Below, one piece after another: positions 45,112-54,650 of a stretch of 64,000 bases of DNA; position 1 is the stretch's first letter, and every line of letters begins with the position of its first letter. The notes under the pieces were generated by a model. It was not told the DNA's origin, made no database searches, and worked only from the letters and a program-made list of their open reading frames with translations. Where the stretch lies: the NCBI RefSeq assembly GCF_014191725.1, contig NZ_JACHWZ010000004.1, positions 217,288 to 281,287 of the forward strand, written 5' to 3'. The DNA is from Microbulbifer rhizosphaerae. Lineage in GTDB: Bacteria; Pseudomonadota; Gammaproteobacteria; Pseudomonadales; Cellvibrionaceae. Position numbers and translations under genes: made by a program.

Positions 45112-46023
45112 ATGGCGCGTTGGGTGGTAATTGGCGGCACTGGCACTATCGGCGGAGCCCTATGCCGCCACCTGGTATCGGCCGGGCAGCAGGTGCTGTC
45201 CGTCTCCCGCGCCCCTCGCGGCCCCGAGGGCTGTGAACACTTCTCCTTCGCGCTCCTTCCCGAAAACGATTTATCCGAGCTCTTCCGCGCCGGAGACCAG
45301 GTTGTCTATGCCGCTGGCCTGGCCGGACGCGGCGACTGCGAACGAAACCCGCAGCTGGCGCGCTGGCTCAACAGCGATTGTCCGGTAGCGCTGCTGCGCG
45401 CCGCTGATAGCGCTGGTGCAGAGTCATTTGTATACCTTTCCAGCGTCAAGGCATTGCGCCCGCCGGCCGGGGTCCTGGCAAATGAGGACAGCGGAATCCC
45501 GGCGGCGGATGTCTATGGTCGCAGCAAGTGGCTTGGGGAGCGGCAATTACTCGCGGAGCCGGTGCGCTGCAGACTCAACCTGATCCGCCCGGCCTCCGTT
45601 TACGGCGGTGATTCTGCCGCAGCCCGCGCCCAGCGCTGGCGCGGGCTGTTGCGCACCTGGGCGCGTCTCGCGCCACTGCCGGCCAGCGGTTGCCGAAGTT
45701 TTGTCAGCCTGTCGGACCTGCTGGCGGCCATTGCGCTGGTAGCGGAGGCGGCTGATTGCAACCGGGAGATATTTATCGCCGCGGAGCCGCGCTTTTACGA
45801 TCTGGCGGCCATCGCCTCTGCCGCCAGCGGTGCGCGGACCCGGGCCTGCAGTTGGCTCACGCGGCTGCTGCTGGCACCAGTGCGGCCCCTGCGCCGGCTG
45901 CCTATTGCGCACAAGCTGCTCGAACTGGAGCAGAGCGAACTCTACAGTGCCGCCCGTTTGCGCAGCACGTTGCCCTGGCGGGCCGAGGGGCGATACAGCG
46001 AATTTTTGCGGGGTGTTTCGTGA
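45112..46023 (+). CDS. NAD-dependent sugar-nucleotide epimerase/reductase (WbpV-like)
   Basis: Extended short-chain dehydrogenase of 303 residues. The NAD motif is WVVIGGTGTIGGALCRHL (residues 4-21); the catalytic Ser and Tyr-x-x-x-Lys are in VYLSSVKAL and DVYGRSKWLGE; RPASVYGG follows as in GalE-type enzymes. Its position directly before a WbpL-like transferase and a WbpM-like dehydratase matches the wbpV-wbpL-wbpM order of P. aeruginosa, where the reductase makes UDP-QuiNAc from the 4-keto sugar. The ATG has GGAAAAGA upstream. Substrate assignment is inferred. The 181-base gap before it holds no visible gene. Confidence 0.8.
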   Translation: MARWVVIGGTGTIGGALCRHLVSAGQQVLSVSRAPRGPEGCEHFSFALLPENDLSELFRAGDQVVYAAGLAGRGDCERNPQLARWLNSDCPVALLRAADSAGAESFVYLSSVKALRPPAGVLANEDSGIPAADVYGRSKWLGERQLLAEPVRCRLNLIRPASVYGGDSAAARAQRWRGLLRTWARLAPLPASGCRSFVSLSDLLAAIALVAEAADCNREIFIAAEPRFYDLAAIASAASGARTRACSWLTRLLLAPVRPLRRLPIAHKLLELEQSELYSAARLRSTLPWRAEGRYSEFLRGVS

Positions 46024-46910
46024 GCGGTTTGCCCGGAAACTGGTTCTTTCTGGTGCCGCTGGCGGGGGCGGTAAGCTATGGGGTGATGGTGCTGTTGCTG
46101 TCGCGCATGCGCGAACTGGCCCTGGATCTGCCCAATCACCGTTCCCTGCACGAGGCGCCGGTACCCCGCACCGGCGGCTGGGCCCTGCTGGCCGGCTGTG
46201 CGCTGGCGCTGATGTTGAGCCCGGCGGTATTGCCAGTATCGGTTTTCACCGGGTTTGGGTTGCTGTTGGCGGTGTCGGCGCTGGATGATCTGCGCCATGT
46301 TTCCGCCCGGGTTCGCCTGCCGGTACACCTGCTGTCGGTGGCACTGTTGATCGTCGGTCTGCCGCAGCCGCTGGCTTGGTGGTGGTATCCGCTACTGCTG
46401 GTCGCGGGGGTGTGGATGATCAACCTGTACAACTTTATGGACGGGATGGACGGCCTGGCCGGCAGTATGACAGCCGTGGGTTTTGCCACCCTGGGGTTGA
46501 TCTGTGCATGGAGAGGGCAGGGAGACCTGGTGGGCATCTGTGCCTTGCTGGTAGTTACCGCCCTGGTGTTCCTGCGCCACAACTGGCCCCCGGCAAATAT
46601 TTTCCTGGGTGACGCAGGTTCCACTGCCATCGGTCTGGCGGTGGTGGCAGTCAGCCTGTTCGGCTGGCAGCGGGGGGCTTTCGGTCTGCTGATGCCTGTT
46701 GTGGTCTTTGCGCCCTTCTGGCTGGATGCCACGGTGACATTGCTGCGTCGCATGGTGGCGGGCAAGCGCTGGTGGGAAGCGCACCGGGAACATTTTTATC
46801 AACGCAGCGCGTTGCGTATCGGGGTAAAGAGAACGCTGTACCGGCAACTGGGATTTATGCTGTTCACGTCTATACTGGCGCTGATGTTGATGCTATTCGA
46901 TCTGGGTTGA
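46020..46910 (+). CDS. undecaprenyl-phosphate sugar-1-phosphate transferase (WecA/WbpL-like)
   Basis: Polytopic membrane enzyme of 296 residues in the MraY/WecA family, transferring an N-acetyl sugar-1-phosphate onto undecaprenyl phosphate to start O-antigen or capsule synthesis. Start GTG overlaps the stop of the preceding gene (GTGA). Motifs: DLPNHRSLHEAPVPRTGGWA (first loop), the catalytic aspartate pair in VSALDDLRHV, NLYNFMDGMDGLAGSMT, and FLGDAGSTAIGLAV, plus the histidine region EAHREHFYQR. About ten membrane helices are visible. It is slightly shorter than WecA. Confidence 0.9.
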   Translation: MSGLPGNWFFLVPLAGAVSYGVMVLLLSRMRELALDLPNHRSLHEAPVPRTGGWALLAGCALALMLSPAVLPVSVFTGFGLLLAVSALDDLRHVSARVRLPVHLLSVALLIVGLPQPLAWWWYPLLLVAGVWMINLYNFMDGMDGLAGSMTAVGFATLGLICAWRGQGDLVGICALLVVTALVFLRHNWPPANIFLGDAGSTAIGLAVVAVSLFGWQRGAFGLLMPVVVFAPFWLDATVTLLRRMVAGKRWWEAHREHFYQRSALRIGVKRTLYRQLGFMLFTSILALMLMLFDLG

Positions 46911-46968
46911 TCGATCGCCGCGATTCAGGGGTGGCGGCGGCAAGGAAATAAAAAATTTAGGGGGTGGA

Positions 46969-48927
46969 GTGAAACGCGTCTTACGCACAACTCAGAAACA
47001 TTACAAGCCGACTTTGATGCTGTTGTACGACCTGTTGGTGCTGGCCGGCGCATTTTTCGTGGCCATGACGATCCGGGTCAACGACCTGTCGCCGGCCCTG
47101 GAAATGGAGATGTTGATCTGCCTGGGGCTGACCCTGGGTTCCAGCAGTTTTATCTTCATGCGCCTGGGGCTCTACCGCACAGTGATCCGCTATATGGGCC
47201 AGCAGGCCATCGTGGCCGTTCTGCAGGGAGTCACTGCCTCGGCGGTTGTGCTGGCGGTCGCTTCCTATCTCACCTATGCGGGAGTTCCCCGTTCGGTTCC
47301 AGTAATTTACTGGTGTTTTGCGCTCATTGCAGTAGGTGGTTCCCGCTGGCTGGTGCGTATCTACTACCAGATGGCGCTGGAGATCCACAAAACCCGGGTG
47401 GCTATCTACGGCGCCGGCACCGCCGGCCTGCAGCTCTACAAGGCGCTGGTGCACGGTGAAATCTACAAGCCGGTCGCCTTTTTCGATGACAACGCCTCCA
47501 AACAGAACACTCTGATCGACGGAGTGTTGGTGTACAACCCGGCCAATATTCTCGATATCGTCGCCGAGCGGGATATTGCCGAAGTGCTGTTGGCCATGCC
47601 CGGCGTTCCCAAGCGCCGCCGCCGTGAGATCACCCGCAGCCTGCGCGAGCGGGGGTTGGTGGTGAAGGTGATTCCCGGGCTGGAGGAGCTGGTGGATAGC
47701 GCCGGGCGTACCTCCGACTTGTCGCAGATCTACGAGAATGTTCTCGGTCGCGCGCCGGTGGAACCACAGAAGTCCCTGATTGCCGAGTCCATTAGCGGCA
47801 AAGTGGTTCTGGTCACCGGGGCGGGCGGTTCCATTGGTTCGGAACTTTGCCGCCAGATAGTGCAATGGAGCCCCAGGCAACTGGTGATGGTGGAGACTTC
47901 CGAGTACGCCCTCTACCAGATAGAGCGGGAGCTCTACCAGCAGCAGCAGGATGAAGGGCTGCAGGTGCCGGTGACCGTGCTCTTGGGGGACGCGCGCGAT
48001 CGGGCGCGCATGGCGGAGATTATCCAGTCCTTCGGGGTGCAGACCATTTACCACGCCGCGGCCTACAAGCACGTACCGCTGGTGGAGCAGAATGTGGTGC
48101 TGGGCGCGGACAACAACGTGCTCGGCACGCTCTCGGTGTTGGAAGCGGCGGAGGCTTGCGAGGTGGAGCAGTTTGTGTTGATTTCCACCGACAAGGCGGT
48201 GCGCCCCACCAATGTGATGGGGGCTACCAAGCGCCTGGCGGAGCTCATCTGCCAGGATTTCGGCCGTCGTTTTGGCAAGACCCGGGTGTGCATGGTGCGA
48301 TTCGGCAATGTGCTGGGCTCGTCCGGCTCGGTGATCCCGCTGTTTACCGACCAGATCAACGCCGGCGGCCCGGTCACCGTGACCCACCCCAAGGTCACCC
48401 GCTATTTCATGACCATACCGGAAGCTGCCCAACTGGTGTTACAGGCCGGCAGTATGGGACGCAACGGCGAAGTGTTCGTGTTGGATATGGGCGAACCGGT
48501 GCGTATCTTCGACCTGGCCCGGCGACTGATTCACATCATGGGGCACACGGTGCGTGACGAGGAGAACCCCGAAGGGGACATCGAGATCCAGATCAGTGGC
48601 CTGAGACCGGGAGAGAAGCTCTACGAGGAACTGCTGCTGGGGGACAAGGTTTCCGGCACTGACCATCCGATGATTATGCGTGCGGAGGAGGAGCGACTCT
48701 CCAGTGAGCGGCTGCAAATCCTGCTGGGGGAGCTGCGTGACGCTTGCAGTCGCCATGACTGCGAGGGGGTGCATCGCGTACTGACCGACGCGGTTAAGGA
48801 TTACATGCCCAAGCACAGCCTGGTGGACACAGTCTGGAATCAACACCGGCTGCAAGGACCAATGCGCAGTGTGGGTCCGGCACAAGTGAAACGGCTGCCG
48901 GTGGCGGAGGACAGGACGATCGGCTAG
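46969..48927 (+). CDS. membrane-bound UDP-sugar 4,6-dehydratase/epimerase (WbpM/CapD type)
   Basis: Polysaccharide biosynthesis protein of 652 residues. The N-terminus has four membrane helices (from TLMLLYDLLVLAGAFFVAM), followed by a first Rossmann domain (VAIYGAGTAGLQLYKAL) and a second, catalytic SDR domain starting KVVLVTGAGGSIGSELCRQI. The active site is the WbpM-type version in which the usual tyrosine is replaced by methionine: FVLISTDKAVRPTNVMGATK, so the lysine is kept. WbpM converts UDP-GlcNAc to a 4-keto-6-deoxy sugar. Start is GTG. The gene stands just before tRNA-Asn and uvrB, the same end of the locus as in P. aeruginosa. A terminator follows. Confidence 0.92.
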   Translation: MKRVLRTTQKHYKPTLMLLYDLLVLAGAFFVAMTIRVNDLSPALEMEMLICLGLTLGSSSFIFMRLGLYRTVIRYMGQQAIVAVLQGVTASAVVLAVASYLTYAGVPRSVPVIYWCFALIAVGGSRWLVRIYYQMALEIHKTRVAIYGAGTAGLQLYKALVHGEIYKPVAFFDDNASKQNTLIDGVLVYNPANILDIVAERDIAEVLLAMPGVPKRRRREITRSLRERGLVVKVIPGLEELVDSAGRTSDLSQIYENVLGRAPVEPQKSLIAESISGKVVLVTGAGGSIGSELCRQIVQWSPRQLVMVETSEYALYQIERELYQQQQDEGLQVPVTVLLGDARDRARMAEIIQSFGVQTIYHAAAYKHVPLVEQNVVLGADNNVLGTLSVLEAAEACEVEQFVLISTDKAVRPTNVMGATKRLAELICQDFGRRFGKTRVCMVRFGNVLGSSGSVIPLFTDQINAGGPVTVTHPKVTRYFMTIPEAAQLVLQAGSMGRNGEVFVLDMGEPVRIFDLARRLIHIMGHTVRDEENPEGDIEIQISGLRPGEKLYEELLLGDKVSGTDHPMIMRAEEERLSSERLQILLGELRDACSRHDCEGVHRVLTDAVKDYMPKHSLVDTVWNQHRLQGPMRSVGPAQVKRLPVAEDRTIG

Positions 48928-48992
48928 CGGTTTTTGATTGGAGGTCGGGCTGCTCGTCCGGCCAGTGTGGGTAAAATTTACTGACCGAAAAT

Positions 48993-49024
48993 AAAAAAGG
49001 GCCGCATCGCTGCGACCCTTTTTT
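48993..49024. terminator. bidirectional terminator between wbpM-like gene and tRNA-Asn
   Basis: AAAAAAGGGCCGCA pairs with TGCGACCCTTTTTT with one mismatch. A-tract and T-tract on both sides allow it to end both the rightward operon and the leftward tRNA transcript. Confidence 0.85.
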
Positions 49025-49033
49025 ATTGCTGTT

Positions 49034-49109
49034 TGGCTCCGCCTGCTGGGCTCGAACCAGCGACCCAATGATTAACAGTCATTTGCTCTACCAACTGAGC
49101 TAAGGCGGA
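49034..49109 (-). tRNA. tRNA-Asn (GTT)
   Basis: Read on the minus strand, acceptor arm TCCGCCT pairs with AGGCGGA, discriminator G and encoded CCA follow. The D arm is GCTC...GAGC, the anticodon stem-loop ATGACTGTTAATCAT places GTT at positions 34-36, and the T arm carries GGTTCGAGCC. It is 76 bases long, normal in all arms. Confidence 0.97.
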
Positions 49110-49144
49110 ATATCTTTGCGGCCAGTGCCGTTCAGATGGCGCGT

Positions 49145-49173
49145 ATCTTATAGACGGCCCCCGTGCAGGTCAA
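49145..49173 (-). promoter_or_regulatory. promoter of tRNA-Asn
   Basis: On the minus strand TTGACC (-35, at 49168-49173) is followed after exactly 17 bases by TAAGAT (-10, at 49145-49150) and a GC-rich ACGCGCC discriminator, as expected for stable RNA genes under stringent control. Confidence 0.8.
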
Positions 49174-49192
49174 CCCCTTTTTTTCGCTTTAA

Positions 49193-49230
49193 CTGATTGA
49201 TTTGTCAGCGTTTATATCCGTGCCTACAAT
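49193..49230 (+). promoter_or_regulatory. uvrB promoter with LexA-like box
   Basis: TTGTCA (49202-49207) and TACAAT (49225-49230) are separated by 17 bases. CTGATTGATTTGTCAG (49193-49208) fits the CTG-N10-CAG core of the gammaproteobacterial LexA box and overlaps the -35 box, so SOS control by LexA is expected. The first transcribed base would be about 24 before the uvrB start. Confidence 0.65.
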
Positions 49231-49260
49231 CCTGAACTGGCCCGGAGAATGGTGGAGACT

Positions 49261-51270
49261 ATGGAATCGCGTCCGTTTCAAGTGGTGTGCAATTACAATC
49301 CGGCGGGTGACCAGCCCGCCGCGATAGAGGCGTTGGTAGAGGGAGTGGAAGACGGTCTGAGCCATCAGACCTTGCTGGGTGTGACCGGCTCCGGCAAGAC
49401 TTTCACCATGGCCAACATCATCGAGCGGGTGCAGCGGCCGGCCATTGTGATGGCCCATAACAAGACCCTGGCGGCACAGTTGTACGGGGAGTTCCGGGAG
49501 TTTTTTCCCAAGAACTCGGTGGAGTACTTCGTCTCCTATTACGACTACTACCAGCCGGAGGCCTATGTCCCTTCCTCGGATACTTTTATCGAGAAGGACG
49601 CCTCGGTCAATGAGCATATCGAGCAGATGCGCCTGTCCGCCACCAAGGCGCTGATCGAGCGTCGCGATGTGATCGTGGTAGCCACTGTATCCGCCATCTA
49701 CGGCCTCGGGGACCCGGACAAATACCTGAAGATGGTGCTGCATCTGGACCGCGGCGACCTGGTGGACCAGCGCACCATCCTGCGCCGCCTGGCGGAGCTC
49801 CAGTACACCCGCAACGACACCGACTTCCGCCGCGCCACCTACCGGGTGCGCGGCGACGTGATCGACATCTATCCGGCGGACTCGGATATGGAGGCGGTGC
49901 GCCTGTCCCTGTTCGACGAGGAGATCGAGGAGATCACCCTGTTCGACCCGCTCACCGGCGAGATGCTGAAAAAAGTGCCGCGGGTGACCATCTTCCCCAA
50001 GTCCCATTACGTGACCCCGCGGGAGACCATCGTCAGCGCCATCGACCAAATCAAGGAGGAGCTGCGCGAGCGCCTCAAGCAACTGCGTGACAACGGCAAG
50101 CTGCTGGAGGCCCAGCGGCTGGAGCAGCGCACCAAGTACGACCTGGAAATGATGCAGGAGCTGGGTTACTGCAACGGGGTGGAGAACTACTCCCGCTACC
50201 TGTCCGGTCGGGGCCCCGGCCAGCCGCCGCCCACGCTGTTCGACTATTTGCCCGACGACGCGATGCTGTTTATCGATGAGAGCCACGTTACCGTGCCACA
50301 GATCGGCGGTATGTATCGAGGCGACCGCTCGCGCAAGGAGACGCTGGTGGAATACGGTTTCCGCCTGCCCTCGGCGCTGGACAACCGCCCGCTCAAGTTC
50401 GAGGAATGGGAGCAGCTGGCGCCGCAGGCTATCTTCGTTTCCGCCACTCCCGGCCCCTACGAAGCGGAGCACGCCGGCCAGGTGGTGGAGCAGGTGGTGC
50501 GACCCACCGGCCTGGTGGACCCGCAAGTGGAGATTCGCCCCGCGACGACCCAGGTGGACGATGTCCTCTCGGAAATCCATCGCTGTACGGATGCGGACCA
50601 GCGGGTACTCATTACAGTACTCACCAAACGCATGGCGGAGGACCTTACCGAGTACCTGGACGAAAGTGGTATACGCGTGCGCTACCTGCACTCGGATATC
50701 GATACGGTGGAGCGGGTGGAGATTATCCGCGACCTGCGCATCGGCGAGTTCGACGTACTGGTGGGGATCAACCTGCTGCGCGAGGGGCTGGATATGCCGG
50801 AAGTGGCGTTGGTGGCCATCTTCGATGCGGACAAGGAGGGCTTCCTGCGCTCCGACCGCTCCCTGATCCAGACTATTGGCCGCGCCGCGCGCAACCTGCA
50901 TGGGCGGGCCATTCTCTACGCGGACAGAGTCACCGACTCCATGAAGCGCGCGCTGGAGGAGACGGAGCGGCGGCGACTGAAGCAATTGGAGTTCAACGCC
51001 GACCACGGCATTACCCCCCAGGGCATTCGCAAGAGCGTGGCGGACATCATGGAAGGCGCCGTCGCCCCCGGCGTGCCGGCGAGAGGCCGTCGCAAAGTGG
51101 CGGAAGGGAAGGGTGCCTACAAGGTGGACCGCAAGCCGCTCACCGACCAGCAGCGCTGGGCGCGTATCGAGGAGTTGGAAGAGCAGATGTACGGACACGC
51201 CAAGAACCTGGAATTCGAGGCCGCCGCCAAACTCCGCGACGAAATCACCCGCCTGAAAGCAGAGCAGTAG
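49261..51270 (+). CDS. uvrB: excinuclease ABC subunit B
   Basis: DNA damage-verification helicase of nucleotide excision repair, 669 residues. The ATG at 49261 (GGAGA upstream) gives [21 protein letters not shown], closer to the family than the ATG four codons before. Walker A is [13 protein letters not shown] with Lys46; the beta-hairpin that locks the strand contains [16 protein letters not shown]; the Walker B-type DESH is in [13 protein letters not shown]; helicase motifs V and VI are [17 protein letters not shown] and TIGRAARN. The C-terminal UVR domain ([28 protein letters not shown]) contacts UvrC. It is divergent from tRNA-Asn. Confidence 0.98.
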   Translation: MESRPFQVVCNYNPAGDQPAAIEALVEGVEDGLSHQTLLGVTGSGKTFTMANIIERVQRPAIVMAHNKTLAAQLYGEFREFFPKNSVEYFVSYYDYYQPEAYVPSSDTFIEKDASVNEHIEQMRLSATKALIERRDVIVVATVSAIYGLGDPDKYLKMVLHLDRGDLVDQRTILRRLAELQYTRNDTDFRRATYRVRGDVIDIYPADSDMEAVRLSLFDEEIEEITLFDPLTGEMLKKVPRVTIFPKSHYVTPRETIVSAIDQIKEELRERLKQLRDNGKLLEAQRLEQRTKYDLEMMQELGYCNGVENYSRYLSGRGPGQPPPTLFDYLPDDAMLFIDESHVTVPQIGGMYRGDRSRKETLVEYGFRLPSALDNRPLKFEEWEQLAPQAIFVSATPGPYEAEHAGQVVEQVVRPTGLVDPQVEIRPATTQVDDVLSEIHRCTDADQRVLITVLTKRMAEDLTEYLDESGIRVRYLHSDIDTVERVEIIRDLRIGEFDVLVGINLLREGLDMPEVALVAIFDADKEGFLRSDRSLIQTIGRAARNLHGRAILYADRVTDSMKRALEETERRRLKQLEFNADHGITPQGIRKSVADIMEGAVAPGVPARGRRKVAEGKGAYKVDRKPLTDQQRWARIEELEEQMYGHAKNLEFEAAAKLRDEITRLKAEQ

Positions 51271-51271
51271 T

Positions 51272-51320
51272 CCCCGGGACCGCGGAGCTCCAGCTCCGCA
51301 AGCGGACCGAAGGGCCGCCC
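51272..51320. repeat. family A palindromic repeat, single copy
   Basis: CCCCGGGACCGCGGAGCTCC then AGCTCCGCAAGCGGACC, one base after the uvrB stop. Together with the next two repeats it occupies most of the 363-base gap before tRNA-Val. Confidence 0.75.
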
Positions 51321-51345
51321 TTGGTGGCGTGGGATCGAGAGCTGT

Positions 51346-51478
51346 GGCGGCCCCTCTACCGGTGACTTTTCGCGAGACACGGGCTGGGGGTCCCCCTTAA
51401 ATACATCCTTGCACGCTCGGCGTCGGCATCCATGCCTCCGACGGTCCCGCAAACAGCCACCGGCGTCAGGAATCTTTG
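51346..51478. repeat. family C palindromic element, second large copy
   Basis: Left arm CCGGTGACTTTTCGCGAGA and right arm TCCCGCAAACAGCCACCGG pair with several mismatches; the loop shares ACACGGGCTGGG with the copy at 34836, and the tail (GGCGTCAGGAATCTTTGC) is a diverged form of the GGCATCAGGGCCTTCGC edge. Confidence 0.75.
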
Positions 51479-51507
51479 CCGTCAATCGCTTTGTTGGATT
51501 CCTGGTC

Positions 51508-51535
51508 TGTAGGAGCGGCCGTTGGCCGCGATCAG
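51508..51535. repeat. family B palindromic repeat, single copy
   Basis: TGTAGGAGCGGCCGTTGGCC then GCGATCAG, last of three different repeat types lying in series between uvrB and tRNA-Val. Confidence 0.8.
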
Positions 51536-51563
51536 ACTTGCCGGCAGAGTGTCCACTAAGTTG

Positions 51564-51592
51564 TTGAAAACCCAAAAATCCGATGCTAAAGT
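51564..51592 (+). promoter_or_regulatory. promoter of tRNA-Val
   Basis: TTGAAA (51564-51569), 17-base spacer, TAAAGT (51587-51592), then a GC-rich TCGCGC discriminator. The predicted start is about 35 bases before the mature tRNA. Confidence 0.65.
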
Positions 51593-51633
51593 TCGCGCTC
51601 TTCGCAGCACGGGGTTCCCGGGTTGCAAGGTTT

Positions 51634-51710
<77 letters not shown>

Positions 51711-51790
51711 TCCTATATTTTTTATGCCCGGCCTTTCGCCGGGATCATGCTGCCTTTGGTAGGGGCGGCCACTGATAGAAAGGAAGTACA

Positions 51791-53719
51791 ATGCCCGTTG
51801 TCACTCTCCCCGACGGTTCCCGTCGCGAATTCTCCAAGCCTGTTTCCGTGCACGACATTGCCGCCGATATCGGCCCCGGCCTGGCCAAGGCTGCGCTCGC
51901 TGGCGTGGTGGACGGCAAAGAGGTCGATACCAGCTATGTGATCGATCGCGACGCGGAACTGGCAATCATTACCGACCGCCAGCCGGAAGGGCTGGAGGTG
52001 ATCCGCCACTCCACCGCGCACCTGCTGGCCCAGGCGGTGAAGCAGCTGTACCCAGGCGCCCAGGTCACCATTGGCCCAGTGATTGAGGACGGCTTCTACT
52101 ACGACTTCGCCTATGAGCGCCAATTTACTCCGGAAGACCTGGAGAAAATCGAGCAGCGCATGGAAGAGCTGGCGAAGGAAGATATTCCGGTCAGCCGCCG
52201 CCTGATGCCGCGCGATGAAGCGGTGAAGTACTTCCGCGACATGGGCGAGGAATACAAGGCGAAGATCATCGCCGATATTCCCAGTGATCAGGACATCTCC
52301 CTGTATCGCCAGGGCGACTTCGAGGACCTGTGCCGCGGCCCGCACGTGCCCTCCACCGGCAAACTGAAAGCGTTCAAGCTCACCAAGGTGGCCGGCGCCT
52401 ACTGGCGTGGCGACGCCAACAACGAGATGCTCACCCGCGTCTACGGCACCGCCTGGGCCAACAGGAAAGACCTGAAGGCCTACCTGCACCGCATCGAGGA
52501 GGCGGAAAAGCGCGACCACCGCAAGCTGGCGAAGAAATACGATCTCTTCCATATCCAGGAAGAGGCGCCGGGCATGGTATTCTGGCACCCGAATGGCTGG
52601 ACCATCTACAGCACCATCGAGCAGTACATGCGCCGTCGCCAGCGCGAGTACGGCTACAAAGAGATCAAGACCCCGCAACTGGTGGATTTCTCTCTATGGC
52701 GCAAATCCGGCCACGCGGACAAGTTCGGCGACGACATGTTCACCCTCACCAGTGAGGAGCGCCAGTTCGCGATCAAGCCGATGAACTGCCCCTGCCACGT
52801 GCAGGTGTTCAACCAGGGCCTGCGCAGCTACCGCGATCTGCCCCTGCGCCTGGCGGAGTTCGGCTCCTGCCACCGAAGCGAGCCTTCCGGTTCCTTGCAT
52901 GGCCTGATGCGCGTACGCGGCTTCGTGCAGGATGATGGTCACATTTTCTGTACCGAAGGGCAGATCCAGTCGGAAGTGTCCGATTTCATGGATCTGCTGC
53001 ACTCGGTATACAAGGATTTCGGTTTCGAAGAGGTTATCTATCGCCTGTCCACCCGCCCCGAACAGCGGGTGGGTTCCGACGAGAGCTGGGACAAGGCGGA
53101 AAAGGCGCTGGCCCAGGCCCTGGACGCCGCTGGCTTGCCCTGGGAAGAACTGCCGGGAGAGGGGGCCTTCTACGGCCCCAAGATCGAGTTCTCCCTGAAG
53201 GACTGTCTGGGTCGGGTGTGGCAATGCGGCACCATCCAGGTGGACTTCTCCATGCCGGGCCGCCTGGATGCCCAGTATGTGGCGGAAGACGGCTCCCGCC
53301 AGACCCCGGTGATGTTGCACCGGGCGGCGCTGGGTTCCTTCGAGCGCTTTATCGGCATTTTGATCGAGCACTATGAGGGCGCTTTCCCCGCCTGGTTGGC
53401 GCCCCAGCAGGTTGCGGTGCTGAATATCACTGACCGGCAGGCCGGATACTGTCGCGAACTGGAGTCTCGCCTCGCTGCTTTGCAATATCGTGCCTCGGCC
53501 GACTTGAGAAACGAGAAGATCGGCTTTAAAATCCGCGAGCACACGCTACAGCGTGTCCCTTATCTGCTGGTGATCGGTGATAAGGAAGTGGAGAGCCAAA
53601 CGGTCGCCGTGCGCACACGCAGCGGTGAGGACCTTGGAACCATGACTTTTGAGTCATTCCTGGAGATCCTCGACCGGGACGTGGATCGCCGCGGCCGTTT
53701 GTCTATTTCTGAAAATTAA
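51791..53719 (+). CDS. thrS: threonyl-tRNA synthetase
   Basis: Class II synthetase of 642 residues. It has the N-terminal TGS domain ([19 protein letters not shown]), the editing domain with [17 protein letters not shown] (the zinc-type HxxxH) and the catalytic core: zinc-binding Cys333 in [12 protein letters not shown], motif 2 [22 protein letters not shown], motif 3 [16 protein letters not shown] ... [19 protein letters not shown]. The C-terminal anticodon domain ends the protein. An AAAGGAAG site precedes the ATG. First gene of the thrS-infC-rpmI-rplT-pheST-ihfA series. Confidence 0.98.
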   Translation: MPVVTLPDGSRREFSKPVSVHDIAADIGPGLAKAALAGVVDGKEVDTSYVIDRDAELAIITDRQPEGLEVIRHSTAHLLAQAVKQLYPGAQVTIGPVIEDGFYYDFAYERQFTPEDLEKIEQRMEELAKEDIPVSRRLMPRDEAVKYFRDMGEEYKAKIIADIPSDQDISLYRQGDFEDLCRGPHVPSTGKLKAFKLTKVAGAYWRGDANNEMLTRVYGTAWANRKDLKAYLHRIEEAEKRDHRKLAKKYDLFHIQEEAPGMVFWHPNGWTIYSTIEQYMRRRQREYGYKEIKTPQLVDFSLWRKSGHADKFGDDMFTLTSEERQFAIKPMNCPCHVQVFNQGLRSYRDLPLRLAEFGSCHRSEPSGSLHGLMRVRGFVQDDGHIFCTEGQIQSEVSDFMDLLHSVYKDFGFEEVIYRLSTRPEQRVGSDESWDKAEKALAQALDAAGLPWEELPGEGAFYGPKIEFSLKDCLGRVWQCGTIQVDFSMPGRLDAQYVAEDGSRQTPVMLHRAALGSFERFIGILIEHYEGAFPAWLAPQQVAVLNITDRQAGYCRELESRLAALQYRASADLRNEKIGFKIREHTLQRVPYLLVIGDKEVESQTVAVRTRSGEDLGTMTFESFLEILDRDVDRRGRLSISEN

Positions 53720-53733
53720 CGGAGACGATAGTT

Positions 53734-54276
53734 ATTAAACGAGACAGCAGCAAGGGACGGTCCAAAAAGGCCCGCATTAATGATCAGATTGAGGCGTCAG
53801 AACTGCGCCTGATTGGCGCCGACGGCGAGCAGGTGGGCATAGTCACCCTGGAAGAAGCGCTGGAGGCCGCGCAGAAGGTCAATCTGGATCTCGTTGAAAT
53901 TGCGCCGGACTCCGATCCGATAGTCTGTAAAATCATGGACTACGGAAAGCACATTTTTGAGGCCAAAAAGGCCAAAAATGCTGCCAAGAAGAAACAGAAG
54001 CAGCAACAGATCAAGGAAATGAAGTTTCGTCCCGGTACCGATATCGGCGACTACCAGATCAAGCTGCGCAACCTGACCCGCTTCCTGGAAGCGGGGGACA
54101 AGGCCAAGATTTCCCTGCGCTTCCGCGGCCGGGAAATGGCGCACCAGGAGCTGGGTATGGAAATGATGCAGCGCATCGAGAAAGACCTGGAAGAGCTGGG
54201 AACCGTAGAGCAGCGGCCGAAAATGGAAGGTCGCCAGATGATCATGGTGATTGCTCCCAGCAAAAAGAAGAAGTAA
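53734..54276 (+). CDS. infC: translation initiation factor IF-3 (AUU start codon)
   Basis: Binds the 30S subunit, blocks 50S joining and checks the start codon. The first ATG/GTG-type start in frame would remove the conserved N-terminal helix, whereas an ATT at 53734 with GGAGA upstream gives (M)[20 protein letters not shown] and a normal 180 residues. The ATT start is the known autoregulation device of infC in E. coli: IF-3 rejects its own poor start codon when abundant. Domain N ends near [16 protein letters not shown], then a lysine-rich linker ([20 protein letters not shown]) and domain C ([36 protein letters not shown]). It is 14 bases after thrS. Confidence 0.96.
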   Translation: MKRDSSKGRSKKARINDQIEASELRLIGADGEQVGIVTLEEALEAAQKVNLDLVEIAPDSDPIVCKIMDYGKHIFEAKKAKNAAKKKQKQQQIKEMKFRPGTDIGDYQIKLRNLTRFLEAGDKAKISLRFRGREMAHQELGMEMMQRIEKDLEELGTVEQRPKMEGRQMIMVIAPSKKKK

Positions 54277-54349
54277 GGCCCCGGGAAGCCATTCCCGGGC
54301 CTGCTCGGAGAAGTGATTGGGCGACGGCTGCCTCCTCACTCTCACAATG

Positions 54350-54374
54350 CCGCCGGTATCTGTCGGCGGTTTTT
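54350..54374 (+). terminator. attenuator/terminator hairpin upstream of rpmI
   Basis: CCGCCG (54350-54355) pairs with CGGCGG (54364-54369), followed by TTTTT. It stands 47 bases before rpmI; a second GC hairpin (CCCGGGAA/TTCCCGGG, 54280-54299) precedes it. Ribosomal protein L20 controls rpmI-rplT at the mRNA level in E. coli; these structures may take part (inferred). Confidence 0.55.
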
Positions 54375-54420
54375 ACACTAGGTGCCTGTTCACAGGCGCA
54401 TAATTACTTTGGAGTACAAA

Positions 54421-54615
54421 ATGCCGAAAGCAAAAGTACACAGTGGCGCCGCCAAGCGCTTCAAGAAGACGGCTGCGGGTTACAAGCACAAGCACGCCAA
54501 CAAGAGCCACATCCTCACCAAGATGACCACCAAGCGCAAGCGTCAGCTGCGTGGCACTCAGACTATGAACAAGTCTGACGCCGGACTGGTCGATCGCATG
54601 TTGCGCGCCAAGTAA
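54421..54615 (+). CDS. rpmI: 50S ribosomal protein L35
   Basis: Small basic 50S protein of 64 residues, standard length. The ATG at 54421 gives the family opening [20 protein letters not shown], and the middle [20 protein letters not shown] and end [10 protein letters not shown] are typical. The TTG-initiated extension upstream in the same frame is not used. It is 35 bases before rplT and part of the IF3-L35-L20 operon. Confidence 0.98.
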   Translation: MPKAKVHSGAAKRFKKTAAGYKHKHANKSHILTKMTTKRKRQLRGTQTMNKSDAGLVDRMLRAK

Positions 54616-54650
54616 TTGGCCCATCGGAAAAGGTTTAAGAGGATACAATC

